Assembly (NCBI GenBank): GCA_001899005.1
Contig: MKUW01000027.1
Span: 62,001-126,000, forward strand
Length of the DNA stretch: 64,000 bases
Source of the DNA: Chloroflexi bacterium 44-23
GTDB lineage: Bacteria > Chloroflexota > Anaerolineae > Anaerolineales > Anaerolineaceae
Direction: 5' to 3'
In this document: piece by piece, positions 1-18,135 of the stretch
How the letters are laid out: every line of letters begins with the position of its first letter
Position numbering within the stretch: position 1 is the stretch's first letter
Notes under the pieces: generated by a model
What the model saw: the letters and a program-made list of their open reading frames with translations, nothing else
Database searches by the model: none
What the model was told of the DNA's origin: nothing
Translations under genes and position numbers: made by a program

Positions 1-8505
<8,505 letters not shown>

Positions 8506-8672
8506 AGCAAAATTATACCAAATCTGGTTGTATTCTTAATATTTATTCGATTATTAAGGTTCTTTATTCTAATTTACGCTAATTTATTTTGCAAATGGTC
8601 CTTTTCCCTCGAAATTCGGGCTTTTTTGCCTGCGAAGCAACAGCTGAAAACATGTTCACTTTCGGTTCGCAA
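8506..8672 (-). promoter_or_regulatory. CRISPR leader with array promoter
   Basis: The 167 bases between the cas2 stop codon and the first repeat are AT-rich near the array, as expected of a leader. On the minus strand a perfect TATAAT (8512-8517) ends six bases before the first repeat. A TTAAGA at 8534-8539 lies 16 bases further upstream and could be the -35 box. Transcription would then start at about the first base of the repeat. The leader should also carry the integration signals read by Cas1-Cas2. No convincing gene lies here. Confidence 0.75.
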
Positions 8673-8963
8673 TTAAGCAATGATGACCCCTTCCAAATCA
8701 AGGGAAGGTTTCGCACCAACATGCTCCACTCTTTTCTTCCACTCATTCCCCAAATTGTAGAAGCGCACGCTGTCTTTCTCTTTGTCCATCATATCAACAA
8801 TTTGACTTTGTAGCAAGCGATATTGAGCAGGCTCTACCAGACACTCAAAAACAGAATTCTGCACTCGTTGCCCATAATTTTGACAAACCTTGGCTACCTT
8901 CCGTAATCTCTTTTTTCCTGCTTTTGTTTCTGTATTGACATCATAAGTTACCAACAACAGCAT
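8673..8963 (-). CDS. cas2: CRISPR-associated endonuclease Cas2
   Basis: A 96-residue protein of the Cas2 family. It begins MLLLVTYDVNT, the typical first beta strand with the conserved Asp, and has the usual ferredoxin-like length. Cas2 forms the Cas1-Cas2 integrase that inserts new spacers next to the leader. It is the last gene of the leftward cas operon and starts 9 bases after the cas1 stop; the leader follows directly. The N-terminal catalytic-type Asp is intact. Confidence 0.97.
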   Translation of the reverse strand: MLLLVTYDVNTETKAGKKRLRKVAKVCQNYGQRVQNSVFECLVEPAQYRLLQSQIVDMMDKEKDSVRFYNLGNEWKKRVEHVGAKPSLDLEGVIIA

Positions 8964-8972
8964 GAAATCCTC

Positions 8973-10004
8973 CTAACTCCAGAAAAAGGGTGGATAACTA
9001 TCCAGATCGCCGCGCAGAAACCTAGCCAGTAACATCGCCTGCGCATGAATGATGAGACCGAAGTCAATTCTTTCTTTCAAATATGGGTGCAGGATTGTTT
9101 CTTTCTTCCTTTCCTGCCATACTTTTAAAACACTTTTACGAGTATCATCATCCATTAATACGCCCCCGCTTTCTTTTCTTACAAACCCCTTGCCATTGAT
9201 TTGTTTAAGGTTAACCATGGAAAGCGCCACCCGATCTGCAAATACAGGTCGCAGCTCTTCCATCAGATCCAATGCCAATGAGGGTCTTCCAGGGCGATCC
9301 TGATGCAAAAAGCCAACATATGGATCCAATCCAACCGCCTCCAGTGCAGACACAGCCTCATTGGTTAACATGGAATACAGAAAAGAGAGCAGCGCGTTCA
9401 TGTTATCCAATGGCGGGCGGCGTGACCGTTCCAAAAAGAAAAAATCCTTCTTTTGATGCAAGATAAGCTGATCGAACACACCAAAATAGGTGCGCGCAGC
9501 ACTTCCTTCCAAACCCAGCAAATCATTTAAATCATCGCATTCTACAATCACCGTCAGCGAGTCTTTTAACAATTTCGATGCATTTCTAATCTTTTCTACA
9601 TCCAGCACAATGGCGTGGTCACGGATGGAGCGCTCCAGAACTTTGCGGCAGTTATACACTTTTCCCAATAGAAATGATCGGGCAATCTCCATACTCGCCG
9701 GTCGGTTTTCTGAAATTTGGTATTGCGTCTTTCGCAATAAGACATTGCCTTTTGTTCTTCCTTGAATCCGCGCTTGAAAGCGTCCGTTCGGAGAGAGAAA
9801 GGTTAATCCGATGCTTCTTTCCGCACAGGCTGCCATCAGGGCAGGGCTGGCTCCCAGGTAATTGAAACAAATAATATTTTCAAGGTTATGGAGCGGCAAG
9901 CGCAAAGTGATTTCCTGATCCTTACGAATGATGATATTCTCACCATCCAGCGCCAGGTAGGATTCCGGCATGGTTACATACAGTACGTTCAGCAATTTCT
10001 TCAT
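8973..10004 (-). CDS. cas1: CRISPR-associated integrase Cas1 (type I-C)
   Basis: A 343-residue Cas1 of normal I-C length. The metal-binding residues are visible: Glu in GLEGSAARTYF (around residue 190), His in GFLHQDRPGRPS and Asp in LALDLMEELRP. With Cas2 it catalyses spacer integration. It begins three bases after the cas4 stop, so the adaptation genes cas4-cas1-cas2 are tightly coupled. Nothing suggests inactivation. Confidence 0.98.
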   Translation of the reverse strand: MKKLLNVLYVTMPESYLALDGENIIIRKDQEITLRLPLHNLENIICFNYLGASPALMAACAERSIGLTFLSPNGRFQARIQGRTKGNVLLRKTQYQISENRPASMEIARSFLLGKVYNCRKVLERSIRDHAIVLDVEKIRNASKLLKDSLTVIVECDDLNDLLGLEGSAARTYFGVFDQLILHQKKDFFFLERSRRPPLDNMNALLSFLYSMLTNEAVSALEAVGLDPYVGFLHQDRPGRPSLALDLMEELRPVFADRVALSMVNLKQINGKGFVRKESGGVLMDDDTRKSVLKVWQERKKETILHPYLKERIDFGLIIHAQAMLLARFLRGDLDSYPPFFWS

Positions 10005-10007
10005 CAG

Positions 10008-10670
10008 TCACTCATTGACATGCTTAAAAATATAATCGCGAACATTGACACGCTCACTTTGCATGGTCGCCATGCAAAGATCGAAGAGCGAACATGATTT
10101 GCACATCTTCGAAGTTTTCACTTGGGGAGTATACCCACGAGAAAAATAGGTATGCATCTCCATGGAAATCTTTTCTACCAGATTGCGAAGTAGCAGGTCA
10201 AATTGAACCTGGGTACGGTGACGTGTTTTCCCATAATAAAGGTAACCAGCTGGGATATCGATCGCGAGCATTTCTTCCAGGCAAATAGCCTGAGCACATA
10301 ACTGCGCCCGGTCCCAGGCTTCCTCTTTCTCTGAGCCACGTTTGTATTCAACGGGTATTGGCCTGTAGAAACCTTTTCTTCCAGGCAAGGCTACACCTTC
10401 TGAAACAGGCGTAAATTCAACGACGTCACAAATGCCATTAAATCCTAAGCGGTAGGAGGCAACCGGCATGGCCCGGGCGATAATCGTACCTTCACGTACT
10501 TCCGTGAAATAGGGATCATCAGCCCGGTCATGCATCAATTTGCCTTCGACTGTGTAGAGATTTTCCTGCCACTGTTGCTCAACGTAAATCAAGGCCCATT
10601 GCCGCCGGCAAAAAAGGAAGTGTTGAATACCGGATAATCCCAGTAGGTCTTCCTGTGAATATTCGGCCAT
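10008..10670 (-). CDS. cas4: CRISPR-associated exonuclease Cas4
   Basis: A 220-residue RecB-like nuclease. It has an N-terminal Cys (HFLFCRRQW), the nuclease motif around PVEYKRG, and a C-terminal cysteine cluster (CKSCSLFDLC) that together would bind an iron-sulfur cluster. In I-C systems Cas4 works with Cas1-Cas2 to trim prespacers and select those next to the correct PAM. It lies two bases after cas7 and three before cas1. Confidence 0.97.
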   Translation of the reverse strand: MAEYSQEDLLGLSGIQHFLFCRRQWALIYVEQQWQENLYTVEGKLMHDRADDPYFTEVREGTIIARAMPVASYRLGFNGICDVVEFTPVSEGVALPGRKGFYRPIPVEYKRGSEKEEAWDRAQLCAQAICLEEMLAIDIPAGYLYYGKTRHRTQVQFDLLLRNLVEKISMEMHTYFSRGYTPQVKTSKMCKSCSLFDLCMATMQSERVNVRDYIFKHVNE

Positions 10671-10672
10671 TG

Positions 10673-11542
10673 TTAGATATACGGACTTAGAATCTCAATT
10701 GGCAAGTCTTTTAGTTCTTTGTGGGTGATTAAATAGTCATCTACCTTAGCAGGTTTTTCAATACCTTCTTTTAGTTTGATATTGATCGCGCGATGCACAA
10801 CTGCAGAGGAATATTGTCCGTTGAGATTATTATGTTCCCACCAGAATAACCTGATTACTTCCATACTACCATCCGGACGGGCAGCCGAGGCATCATTTTC
10901 AAACAGAGTCAGTAACGCCTGTTTTAACTTTTCAGCATCCTCATCCGAATAACCTGTTTTGGATGCAAGTTGTGTATTGATGCTGCCATAAATGACATAG
11001 ACTCCAAAATCGACACGGTGTTTCATTCCCATTGTATCTGACCCTTTTTTGTCGGGGTCCTTGCCAGTCTCCAGATTAACACTTTTCGTAATCTGCATGC
11101 TGGTAATATCAACCGGATGCAAACTTGTAGCTAGTTGAATGGAGACAGGCCCACGAATACCAATCGAAACTGAATCACTACCCTCGCTCTTTCCAAACGC
11201 AAAGACCTGGCCAAATGCCCGCACATCATACCATTTTTGACAGGCCGCCAATGCATAAGCCGGGCGATCCTTGGCAAGTTTTTTCAATTCCGAATCACCA
11301 TCGGCACGATCTCTAAGACTGCGGAAGTCATCTACACGATTATCATCTGATTGAACAAATATTTGTTCACCCAGGTCTTGCAGGCGATTCCGCAGTTTGC
11401 GCTTGATACACACATCAGAGATTTCCCCGTACCCATCATAATTGGTCCTTGGACGGTTACCATCTAATGGGTCTCCATTGGGATTGGCATTCTTAACAGA
11501 AATAACGACTGCAAAATCAATTTTTTTACTCAGGCTTTCCAT
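10673..11542 (-). CDS. cas7c: Type I-C Cascade backbone protein Cas7 (Csd2)
   Basis: A 289-residue Cas7/Csd2 protein. The N-terminus contains the family signature NANPNGDPLDGNRPRT, and a C-terminal segment has FWWEHNNLNGQYSS-type sequence typical of Csd2. Several copies would coat the crRNA in the I-C Cascade. A ribosome-binding site (AAAAAGGAGAA) precedes the ATG. The gene starts 15 bases after the cas8c stop and is followed by cas4. Confidence 0.97.
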   Translation of the reverse strand: MESLSKKIDFAVVISVKNANPNGDPLDGNRPRTNYDGYGEISDVCIKRKLRNRLQDLGEQIFVQSDDNRVDDFRSLRDRADGDSELKKLAKDRPAYALAACQKWYDVRAFGQVFAFGKSEGSDSVSIGIRGPVSIQLATSLHPVDITSMQITKSVNLETGKDPDKKGSDTMGMKHRVDFGVYVIYGSINTQLASKTGYSDEDAEKLKQALLTLFENDASAARPDGSMEVIRLFWWEHNNLNGQYSSAVVHRAINIKLKEGIEKPAKVDDYLITHKELKDLPIEILSPYI

Positions 11543-11557
11543 TTTCTATTCTCCTTT

Positions 11558-11953
11558 TTATTGAATTTCTAATTTTTCTTGTAATTTTTTTTCAATATTT
11601 GCTTTACGGTCTTCAATAAACACCTGGCGCTGATTATGAAAACCCAGCAGGTACTTTCCATTCAAGGCTTCGTTTTTGCTGTAATCCTCATAATCAAATT
11701 TTGCCATGATATCGCTTATCAAATCTTGATAGCGTACTCCCCATGGGCCGGCCTTGGCCATATAAGGAATTAAGCGTTTCCAGATAATTTCCCAGGTGCG
11801 GAAAGGGTTACGGGAAAACATATTCATATAACGGATAGCATTGGTTTGCCGATTTTCCCCTCTTTCATACGTTGACGATTCGATTTTATCGGCCACCGCT
11901 AACAAACGCCCAAACAAGTAATTGCGATCAGTAATAGTTTCATCAAGTGCCAT
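11558..11953 (-). CDS. cas11c: Predicted Cas11c from an internal start in cas8c
   Basis: I-C systems are known to make a small subunit, Cas11c, by internal translation of cas8c. Here an in-frame ATG (11951-11953, beginning [12 protein letters not shown]) is preceded by AAAAGGAGAA at 11961-11970, a strong Shine-Dalgarno sequence at about nine bases spacing. The product would have 131 residues, the expected size. The site is visible in the sequence; its use is an inference by analogy. Confidence 0.75.
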   Translation of the reverse strand: MALDETITDRNYLFGRLLAVADKIESSTYERGENRQTNAIRYMNMFSRNPFRTWEIIWKRLIPYMAKAGPWGVRYQDLISDIMAKFDYEDYSKNEALNGKYLLGFHNQRQVFIEDRKANIEKKLQEKLEIQ

Positions 11954-13384
11954 CGAAATATTCTCCTTTTGGTAGAAATTTTTATTCACGGCGCAGGCAA
12001 TGCTTAATACCTTCAGCCATTCGTAAGGTTCAAGTGCAACGGGATTGGAAGCACGCCGATTTATGGTCAAGACCAGGTCACGTGGAATTCTTCTTCCATC
12101 GATGATGCAAGGTAACAATCTTTCAATTGTTTCTTTGATCACCTCCTTGCTGGCTTTTGATCCAAACGCTGCCTGGGCGATTTCTTTCGGTGCCGGGGCT
12201 CCAACCCATTCATAGGGTTTTTTATCAACAAATTTATAGGTATGCAGCCAGGCGGTCTTTTTGTACCAATCTTCAATGCGTTCAAGATACTCAAATGGAA
12301 ATAGTTCCCGGTAGAAAGTAATCGACAATCGCCCGGGGGTAGCTGAATCGAGCCCCATCACAACCACTTTGGAGGAATGAGTCAGGTTTTGTTTATAGCC
12401 AGCTATGCTGCTTTTCAACTTTTTGGCATAATCCTGGTCAATATTAACAAAATCTACTTCTTCCACTTCGCCCCCCCAGATGTCATCTTCTTCCCAGCCT
12501 TTGGGTAGTTCTTCGTTAGCGGTGCTGAATGCCAAAATTACCTGTGAATCGTTGCGATAGCCTTGCATATTGACCAGCCAGGTGAGCATGTTAAATGCCT
12601 TATGCGAGGTTTCGTAACCGACACTGACGACCTGAGCCTTATCGTCAAAACGGCCGCGAAAGGTGAAACCGCTGGTGTCATTGGCCGAAATCAGTTTCGC
12701 GCCATCACCGCTATTGCGGATCTTTTTGGCATGTTTGCTCGTGATGGGCATACGAATGCCCTGCACATAGCACAGATCGGTTCCTTCCTGAATGGATGCG
12801 TTAAAGTCAGAAAAACTCTTCCAAACATCCTGATCCAGCCAAACACGTGCTTCCGGATCGCCTTCGATAAACACACGGAAACGAACAAAGCTTTCCAGCT
12901 CTGAATCCTCATTAAATTTGCCTGCCTCGGTATCATAGTCCAAGACACCTTTGGCAATCAGGTCAGAAACTAAAGATCCTTTTTGCAAGTACTTATAAAC
13001 AACGGCAACTTTTGGATGGCAATAATAAGATTCGCACCATGAATTCAATTGTTTCATATAATCAAGGTACGAGTCTTTTCCTTTTTTCCCTCCATATTTT
13101 TCATAATCCCCTGCAACATATTGAAGCTTGTCAAATAATGGGTGTGGTCGAAACCCTGCAGTTCGACTTGCAGAATCTTCAGTCACCGGAATGATGGTTG
13201 CTTCCGGTTTTTCCAGGCGACGGGCAGCCAGTAAATTACCATTCGCATCCAGATCCACCTCAACCTGCGCATTCTGGGTAGAATGGCCAATCGGCAATAA
13301 GGGGGTTTTCCCGGCTTGCAATTCCTTGCCAATCAGCGCCGAGCAGTTATTGTAAGTCTCATTCAACAATGAAATCCAGCTCAT
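11558..13384 (-). CDS. cas8c: Type I-C Cascade large subunit Cas8c (Csd1)
   Basis: A 608-residue Cas8c/Csd1 protein of usual length. The N-terminus ([12 protein letters not shown]) and the segment [10 protein letters not shown] match the family as I know it. Cas8c recognises the PAM and, with its C-terminal part, contacts the non-target strand and recruits Cas3. The start overlaps the cas5 stop by four bases, indicating translational coupling. A separate Cas11c start lies inside the 3' third of the gene. Confidence 0.96.
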   Translation of the reverse strand: MSWISLLNETYNNCSALIGKELQAGKTPLLPIGHSTQNAQVEVDLDANGNLLAARRLEKPEATIIPVTEDSASRTAGFRPHPLFDKLQYVAGDYEKYGGKKGKDSYLDYMKQLNSWCESYYCHPKVAVVYKYLQKGSLVSDLIAKGVLDYDTEAGKFNEDSELESFVRFRVFIEGDPEARVWLDQDVWKSFSDFNASIQEGTDLCYVQGIRMPITSKHAKKIRNSGDGAKLISANDTSGFTFRGRFDDKAQVVSVGYETSHKAFNMLTWLVNMQGYRNDSQVILAFSTANEELPKGWEEDDIWGGEVEEVDFVNIDQDYAKKLKSSIAGYKQNLTHSSKVVVMGLDSATPGRLSITFYRELFPFEYLERIEDWYKKTAWLHTYKFVDKKPYEWVGAPAPKEIAQAAFGSKASKEVIKETIERLLPCIIDGRRIPRDLVLTINRRASNPVALEPYEWLKVLSIACAVNKNFYQKENISMALDETITDRNYLFGRLLAVADKIESSTYERGENRQTNAIRYMNMFSRNPFRTWEIIWKRLIPYMAKAGPWGVRYQDLISDIMAKFDYEDYSKNEALNGKYLLGFHNQRQVFIEDRKANIEKKLQEKLEIQ

Positions 13385-14139
13385 TGCTGCCCTCCTTCCC
13401 CATTCTGAGCCAGTAAATCTTGCAGCAATTCATCCTCGGAGAGATTGCTGAATTCAGTTTCACCAAATTCTTTCGGCTGCATCGGTCGTATATCACGCAC
13501 AATCCTGCAATCTTGCGGCCGGATAAAATCAATCACCCCGTCTTGCATGAGCGGCGTCCATAAACGTGTCTGTAATAAATTAACACCGGTCTCATCCGGG
13601 TAATTAAAACCGTGGAACATGATTCCGAAGGAAAGCTCTCCATACAGATCATAAAAACCTGTACCTTCCCCAAAATCACAAGGTTCGACATAACCCTGGC
13701 ATTCTCGCGTCCCTAAAAAGATATCCCTACGGCCTCCGCGTTCCAGCATGCGTTTGGCAATGAAGAAATGTTTATTTTCATTGCGATCATTACTTAATTC
13801 CTGGCGATGTTCATTCCATTCAAAATGGGCACTGACTTGATATTCTACATCGCGTAAATAGGTATAAATGGAGAGCGTATTGCCGCCGCCATATTCAATC
13901 GGCCGGATTCCTTGCGATTGCGTCCGAATCGGTTTCATCACCCGCACCCGATCGATGTACCAAATAAAGGTCGGCTTCCAGTAGATTGACTCCACAATTC
14001 CTTTCAGTGACTGATAAGTGGGTATCTGATAACTAAATTTTTCACCTCCAATTCTTGTAAGTGGGTCACTAAACAAGGCATACTTGCCATACAACTTAAA
14101 TGAAATACGATTTTCTTTGTTCAAGTTATCTCCTTTCAT
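13381..14139 (-). CDS. cas5c: Type I-C Cas5c (Cas5d) crRNA-processing protein
   Basis: A 252-residue Cas5 protein of the I-C type. It has the segment [21 protein letters not shown] and [19 protein letters not shown], characteristic of the family. No cas6 gene is present, and in I-C systems Cas5 itself cuts the repeat RNA and stays on the 5' handle. The start overlaps the cas3 stop by one base and its stop overlaps cas8c. Confidence 0.96.
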   Translation of the reverse strand: MKGDNLNKENRISFKLYGKYALFSDPLTRIGGEKFSYQIPTYQSLKGIVESIYWKPTFIWYIDRVRVMKPIRTQSQGIRPIEYGGGNTLSIYTYLRDVEYQVSAHFEWNEHRQELSNDRNENKHFFIAKRMLERGGRRDIFLGTRECQGYVEPCDFGEGTGFYDLYGELSFGIMFHGFNYPDETGVNLLQTRLWTPLMQDGVIDFIRPQDCRIVRDIRPMQPKEFGETEFSNLSEDELLQDLLAQNGEGGQQ

Positions 14140-16553
14140 TAAAAATCGATCAAGAAATCCATTTTTGAGCTGGCAAAATCAACACCAATTTCGTCATCAT
14201 AAAAACTTTCAGACAAAGCAAACACACCTCCATTTCTTAATTCATAAACTGCATTTGCATGCAACAATTGATTCAGGTTTTGTTGGTACAGGTTCACAGA
14301 ATATTGCTGGCTGCGCTGCAACCAATAACGAATTTCCGCCAGAGAAAGCTCTTGATTTAACTGATGGATGATATGGCTACCTTCCCCAAATGGTACCAAC
14401 ACCGGGCGGGTATTTTGTTCGATCACGTTGAATGCTTCCGCCGCATCCTTGAAAGCCTGTCTAAGCGGCAACCTGAAACTGGTGCCCAATGCTGATTGAA
14501 AGGCTGCTTTAGCAGCTTCATTACCAGACAGCAGGCTGTATTGAGAAAAATCTTTGTCAAGCGGATAGTCCATGCGATTTTTATTCAGGTGATAATAGTA
14601 ATAATAATATCTTTCCATTAGTTTGGGGCTTAACAAATCCGAATCAAAATTGTGGGGGTTATTTTCATATTCTCGTAAAACACGCAAAGTGCAATCCTGT
14701 CCGATCTTGATTTCGGGCAAGCCTGTCAACACTTCATCTAAAATATTGACCAGATAGACCTGCCTGAGAGGAACTTCTTGATGGCGGTTACAGCGGCCAG
14801 CTGCCTGACAGATAGATTCCATACCCGCCAACGAGCGAATAACGCAATCAAAACTAAGGTCAACACCTGCCTCAATCAGTTGCGTGCTGATACAGATCAG
14901 CTTCTGATTGCCTAATTTTTCCTTAATTTCATGGATTTTCTGTAGACGGTGTTTTGGACACATATTGGTGCTTAAGTGAATAAGACTGACAGGTACGCTG
15001 AAGGCATCTTCAGTTTTCCATTGCTTCAAGTGATTAAAGATTGAAAGAGCGGCTTTTTTTGTATTGACAATAACCAAGACGGAATCGAGAGTTTCCAGGT
15101 TAATCCGAGCTAAATCTGCCACCTGAACAGCCGACCAGCCGTCTTCATTGACACGGTTAATGATTTCTACGCGCTTAAAAGCAGTTTGCATTTCAAGGCT
15201 GTAAGGGACAATGTCCGGGTCGGGGCTGAGCATCAACGGCCGTTCAACCCGGGAAAGTAATGGCTGCGTAGCTGTACAAGACACGATGGTCGTATTTGTC
15301 AGGTTATTGAGAAAGTTGTTCGCCAGGTTCAACAAATGAATGCATTTTAAGGGCACCGCCTGGATTTCATCAAAAATAATGACCGCATTGGCCAAGTTAT
15401 GCAGCCGGCGCATGTTTTGGGTTCCCGATGAATAAAAGGTATTTAAGAATTGCACCATAGTTGTGAAAATCAAAGGACTATCCCAGCGCTGGGTTAGCAG
15501 CTTATAATCCTCATTTTTATTGTCTTCAATGACATTGGAATGATGTTCAAGTAAATGTTCTCCACATTTCAGCCAGTTTCTGGTCTCTTCTGCATTCTGA
15601 TCAATAATGCTTGTATAGGGAACCACATAAATTATGCGTTCTTGCTTGTGTAACAAAGCGTGGTTAAGGCCAAACCTCAAACTGCTCAATGTCTTACCCC
15701 CGCCGGTGGGAACACTTAGGTTGTAAATTCCGACCGGATGGGACGCAAATTCTTTACAATCTTCCGATATGCGGGTTCTCATAGGATCAATTGGTGATTT
15801 CGTCTCAAATCCAGCGAATTTCTCTTCCTGTCTCTCAATCCAAATTTTAAGGAGAGAAGTGAAATCAGGTGATTCTGGTTCTGTTCTGGAAATCATGAAC
15901 ATCATCGTATCGTAGCGATCGGCATCAATCAGGCAACTAAAAAGAAACTTGCAAACCAAATGCAAGCTGAAATCAGGCGCTAATTTTGCTTTCTTTATCT
16001 TTTCAACAATTTGAATACATTCATTCTTCGCAATAAGAAATTCCTTTCCCAGTTCCTCTGACGAAAAACAACTAGTCAGAAAATTTTGAACTGCTTCGTC
16101 ATAATGTAAAACCGCTTTCTCTTTTTGCATTCTTTTTAAAAAATCAGAGACTCCCTGCATATCAATACTATTTAGTAACCCACCGTGATGAGATGCCACT
16201 ACTAGTGCCAATATTTGCGCAGTCAGGCGATCAAATGCGTCACCTCCTTGAAAGCGCTCGTATATATAGATCGCACCGATGGTCGAATGGTCAATTTTTC
16301 CGCGTAAGCTATGATCATCCGGGTGGGAAACACCGTATCGGATATAATTTCGAAACGCATTTGTGCATTTACCCATGTCATGCAATTTGGCAGACAAAGA
16401 AGCGGTATGAGGCATGCCAATTTTCTTGCCGTTTTCAAATGCCAATTGCGCAACCCCAACGATGTGATCGCGCACAGTTTGAATTGACTGGTCCTCGACA
16501 CGAATGTGTGATGGCCAGATTGTGTCTCGTCCTTCCATCATCTCTTCCCTCAT
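14139..16553 (-). CDS. cas3: CRISPR-associated helicase-nuclease Cas3
   Basis: An HD nuclease fused to a superfamily 2 helicase; it degrades DNA targeted by Cascade. The HD part shows KLHDMGKC near residue 58 and ASHHGG further on. The helicase has Walker A (PTGGGKT, near residue 280), a DEIQ box ([11 protein letters not shown]), SCTATQP and [10 protein letters not shown] place the start at 16553 because this ATG overlaps the regulator's stop (ATGA) and has GGAGGT just upstream; a second ATG pair at 16541/16538 has GAGG at better spacing. A longer frame up to 16604 would overlap the regulator. The protein is then about 804 residues. Confidence 0.95.
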   Translation of the reverse strand: MREEMMEGRDTIWPSHIRVEDQSIQTVRDHIVGVAQLAFENGKKIGMPHTASLSAKLHDMGKCTNAFRNYIRYGVSHPDDHSLRGKIDHSTIGAIYIYERFQGGDAFDRLTAQILALVVASHHGGLLNSIDMQGVSDFLKRMQKEKAVLHYDEAVQNFLTSCFSSEELGKEFLIAKNECIQIVEKIKKAKLAPDFSLHLVCKFLFSCLIDADRYDTMMFMISRTEPESPDFTSLLKIWIERQEEKFAGFETKSPIDPMRTRISEDCKEFASHPVGIYNLSVPTGGGKTLSSLRFGLNHALLHKQERIIYVVPYTSIIDQNAEETRNWLKCGEHLLEHHSNVIEDNKNEDYKLLTQRWDSPLIFTTMVQFLNTFYSSGTQNMRRLHNLANAVIIFDEIQAVPLKCIHLLNLANNFLNNLTNTTIVSCTATQPLLSRVERPLMLSPDPDIVPYSLEMQTAFKRVEIINRVNEDGWSAVQVADLARINLETLDSVLVIVNTKKAALSIFNHLKQWKTEDAFSVPVSLIHLSTNMCPKHRLQKIHEIKEKLGNQKLICISTQLIEAGVDLSFDCVIRSLAGMESICQAAGRCNRHQEVPLRQVYLVNILDEVLTGLPEIKIGQDCTLRVLREYENNPHNFDSDLLSPKLMERYYYYYYHLNKNRMDYPLDKDFSQYSLLSGNEAAKAAFQSALGTSFRLPLRQAFKDAAEAFNVIEQNTRPVLVPFGEGSHIIHQLNQELSLAEIRYWLQRSQQYSVNLYQQNLNQLLHANAVYELRNGGVFALSESFYDDEIGVDFASSKMDFLIDF

Positions 16554-17521
16554 TTTACCTCCCATGCTCTCCTGTGCCCTTCCCTTACCTCTTCCCGCAA
16601 CCAATCCGGGGCGATGACTTCGACCCGCTCTCCGTAGTACATCAGCCAGTTGACCGTCTCGGGTGTTATGCCTACATGAAAGCGTAAAATAAAGCTGCCA
16701 TCCGGCTGCAGCTCATTGACCTGGCTCTTGTGCCAGTGTTCTTCGCTTGCCCAGCGGCCGGCAATGGCATCAAAATGCAAGATGACATCTTCAGCCTCCT
16801 GCGCAACATCGCGCAACATTCCCCAGCCATCTCCCAGGTAGACTTCCAGGTTAAAATGGCTGGGGATTTCGTAATGCTGATCGAGTAACTCCCCTGTCTG
16901 TATTCGATCACATTTGAATTGGATCACATCCTTGCGGTGGCTATCGTACGCAATCACATGCCAGGAACGTCCATAGGGCAGAATTTCGTAGGGCTCTATT
17001 TCCCGTTGAATCGCGCTTTCGCTTTTGGTGGATTGGTAAGCGATTCGTAAGCGCGTGCGCTCAAAGTATGCACGGTGCAACAGGGCCAACATACGCTGCC
17101 GGTGTGTTCCATCGGCGCTGCGCGGCAAGCGGTCGAGGATATCACGCAGGTAGGGGCGCAAATCCTCCGGAAATATGCTTTCCAGCCGTGCAATGGCGAT
17201 CGCCAGTTCGCCGGAATTAATGCCGGGAACAGCCTGGGCTGTCCGTGCGGCGGTCAGTAACGCAATCGCTTCCGGCAAACTGAAGCTGGTGGTGGGCATG
17301 TGAGGTACTCTCACAAAGTAGTAACCGGCCCCATCCGACTTAATTTGGAACCCTAACGTCAGTCGAATGATCTCGATATCTTTGGTGATCATGCGCTCGG
17401 AAATTTCGTAATGTTGGGCCAGGCGCTGGCGAGTCCAATAACGCGGCGCACCGGCAATATGTTGAATTATCTCCAATAAGCGTGCGGTTCGACGAGTCTG
17501 GTTATCACGTGATTCAGTCAA
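16550..17521 (-). CDS. WYL-domain transcriptional regulator of the cas operon
   Basis: An N-terminal winged helix-turn-helix (about residues 8-65, RLLEIIQHIAGAPRYWTRQRLAQ onward in shortened form) is followed by a WYL domain with RIAYQSTKSES and the C-terminal YGERVEVIAPDWLR. Such proteins often regulate CRISPR-cas operons, possibly sensing nucleic acid or nucleotide ligands. I favour a TTG start at 17521, with GGAGG five bases upstream. An ATG at 17626 in the same frame lies upstream of the predicted transcription start and lacks a good ribosome-binding site. It overlaps cas3 by ATGA, so regulator and cas genes are probably one operon. Confidence 0.85.
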   Translation of the reverse strand: MTESRDNQTRRTARLLEIIQHIAGAPRYWTRQRLAQHYEISERMITKDIEIIRLTLGFQIKSDGAGYYFVRVPHMPTTSFSLPEAIALLTAARTAQAVPGINSGELAIAIARLESIFPEDLRPYLRDILDRLPRSADGTHRQRMLALLHRAYFERTRLRIAYQSTKSESAIQREIEPYEILPYGRSWHVIAYDSHRKDVIQFKCDRIQTGELLDQHYEIPSHFNLEVYLGDGWGMLRDVAQEAEDVILHFDAIAGRWASEEHWHKSQVNELQPDGSFILRFHVGITPETVNWLMYYGERVEVIAPDWLREEVREGHRRAWEVK

Positions 17522-17612
17522 GGTATCCTCCACAAGATGAATGGTTAACTCGATTATCCATGATCGACGGGAATACAGCGGTTCCCCCTCTGGTTGATGG
17601 GCATGCAATTTA

Positions 17613-17640
17613 ACTATAGCCTGCATCTTACCAAGGTCAA
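17613..17640 (-). promoter_or_regulatory. Predicted promoter of the regulator-cas operon
   Basis: On the minus strand TTGACC (17635-17640) and TATAGT (17613-17618) are 16 bases apart. Transcription would start near 17606, leaving about 85 bases before the TTG start of the WYL gene. This would place the upstream ATG at 17626 outside the transcript. Confidence 0.5.
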
Positions 17641-17732
17641 GTGAATCGCTGTAAAATCGATGTAAAAACTGCGTTTTTGGGCTTCCATCATTTCTTCGGA
17701 CAGAAGATCATTTCTACTCATAACAATAAGAT

Positions 17733-17899
17733 GTGGTGCGTTAGGAACTAACTTGAAAAATAAAATTGCAGAGGGCTTTCTTCCAGAGGGACATTATGAT
17801 TCTTTCACGTGCGATCTCTCGTAAGGGCGAAGCATCCGGGAAACCATTTCATCCTGTAAAAATATACCCATCGCGGATGCTTCGCCCATCAGCCGGCTA
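17733..17899. repeat. Dispersed hairpin element, family B copy 1
   Basis: A segment of about 165 bases that recurs at 52955-53120 in the same orientation. Its core is a 13-bp perfect inverted repeat, GGGCGAAGCATCC (17825-17837) and GGATGCTTCGCCC (17875-17887). The flanks (AAATAAAATTGCA, ATGATTCTTTC) are also shared. In the second copy both arms carry matching changes. It lies between the regulator promoter and a family C element; no gene is seen here. Confidence 0.85.
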
Positions 17900-17945
17900 A
17901 TCAACCATAAAGATTTGGTGCGTTACAAACACCCCCTACGACTCA

Positions 17946-18033
17946 CCTGCATTGGGCAATGTTATTTCATCCTCGAATACCGCCTTTCGGCGGTACAGCG
18001 GAATCTTGCAATGATAGTTATCCAACAGTTGCC
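17946..18033. repeat. Dispersed hairpin element, family C copy 1
   Basis: An 88-base element found in inverted orientation at 60363-60450. It contains the hairpin TACCGCC-TTTC-GGCGGTA (17978-17995) and shared flanks GTTATTTCATCCTCGAA and GCAATGATAGTTATC. The loop differs (TTTC here, CTTC in the other copy when read in the same direction) while the stem is identical. Confidence 0.85.
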
Positions 18034-18135
18034 CTCGACTTCAATTAAAGTACCAAAACAGAAGAAATTTTTTTATCATCCCTCTGTATAACTTCACGCG
18101 TTGATTGTGCAGACAATAACTTTATAATGGTGAAT

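Noticed and set aside
8589..8813. Plus-strand ORF of 74 codons over the leader and cas2
   Set aside because: It runs antisense to cas2 and through the leader, without a ribosome-binding site or family resemblance.
16554..16604. Longer cas3 start
   Set aside because: It would overlap the regulator by more than 50 bases, while a later ATG has a Shine-Dalgarno sequence and ATGA overlap.
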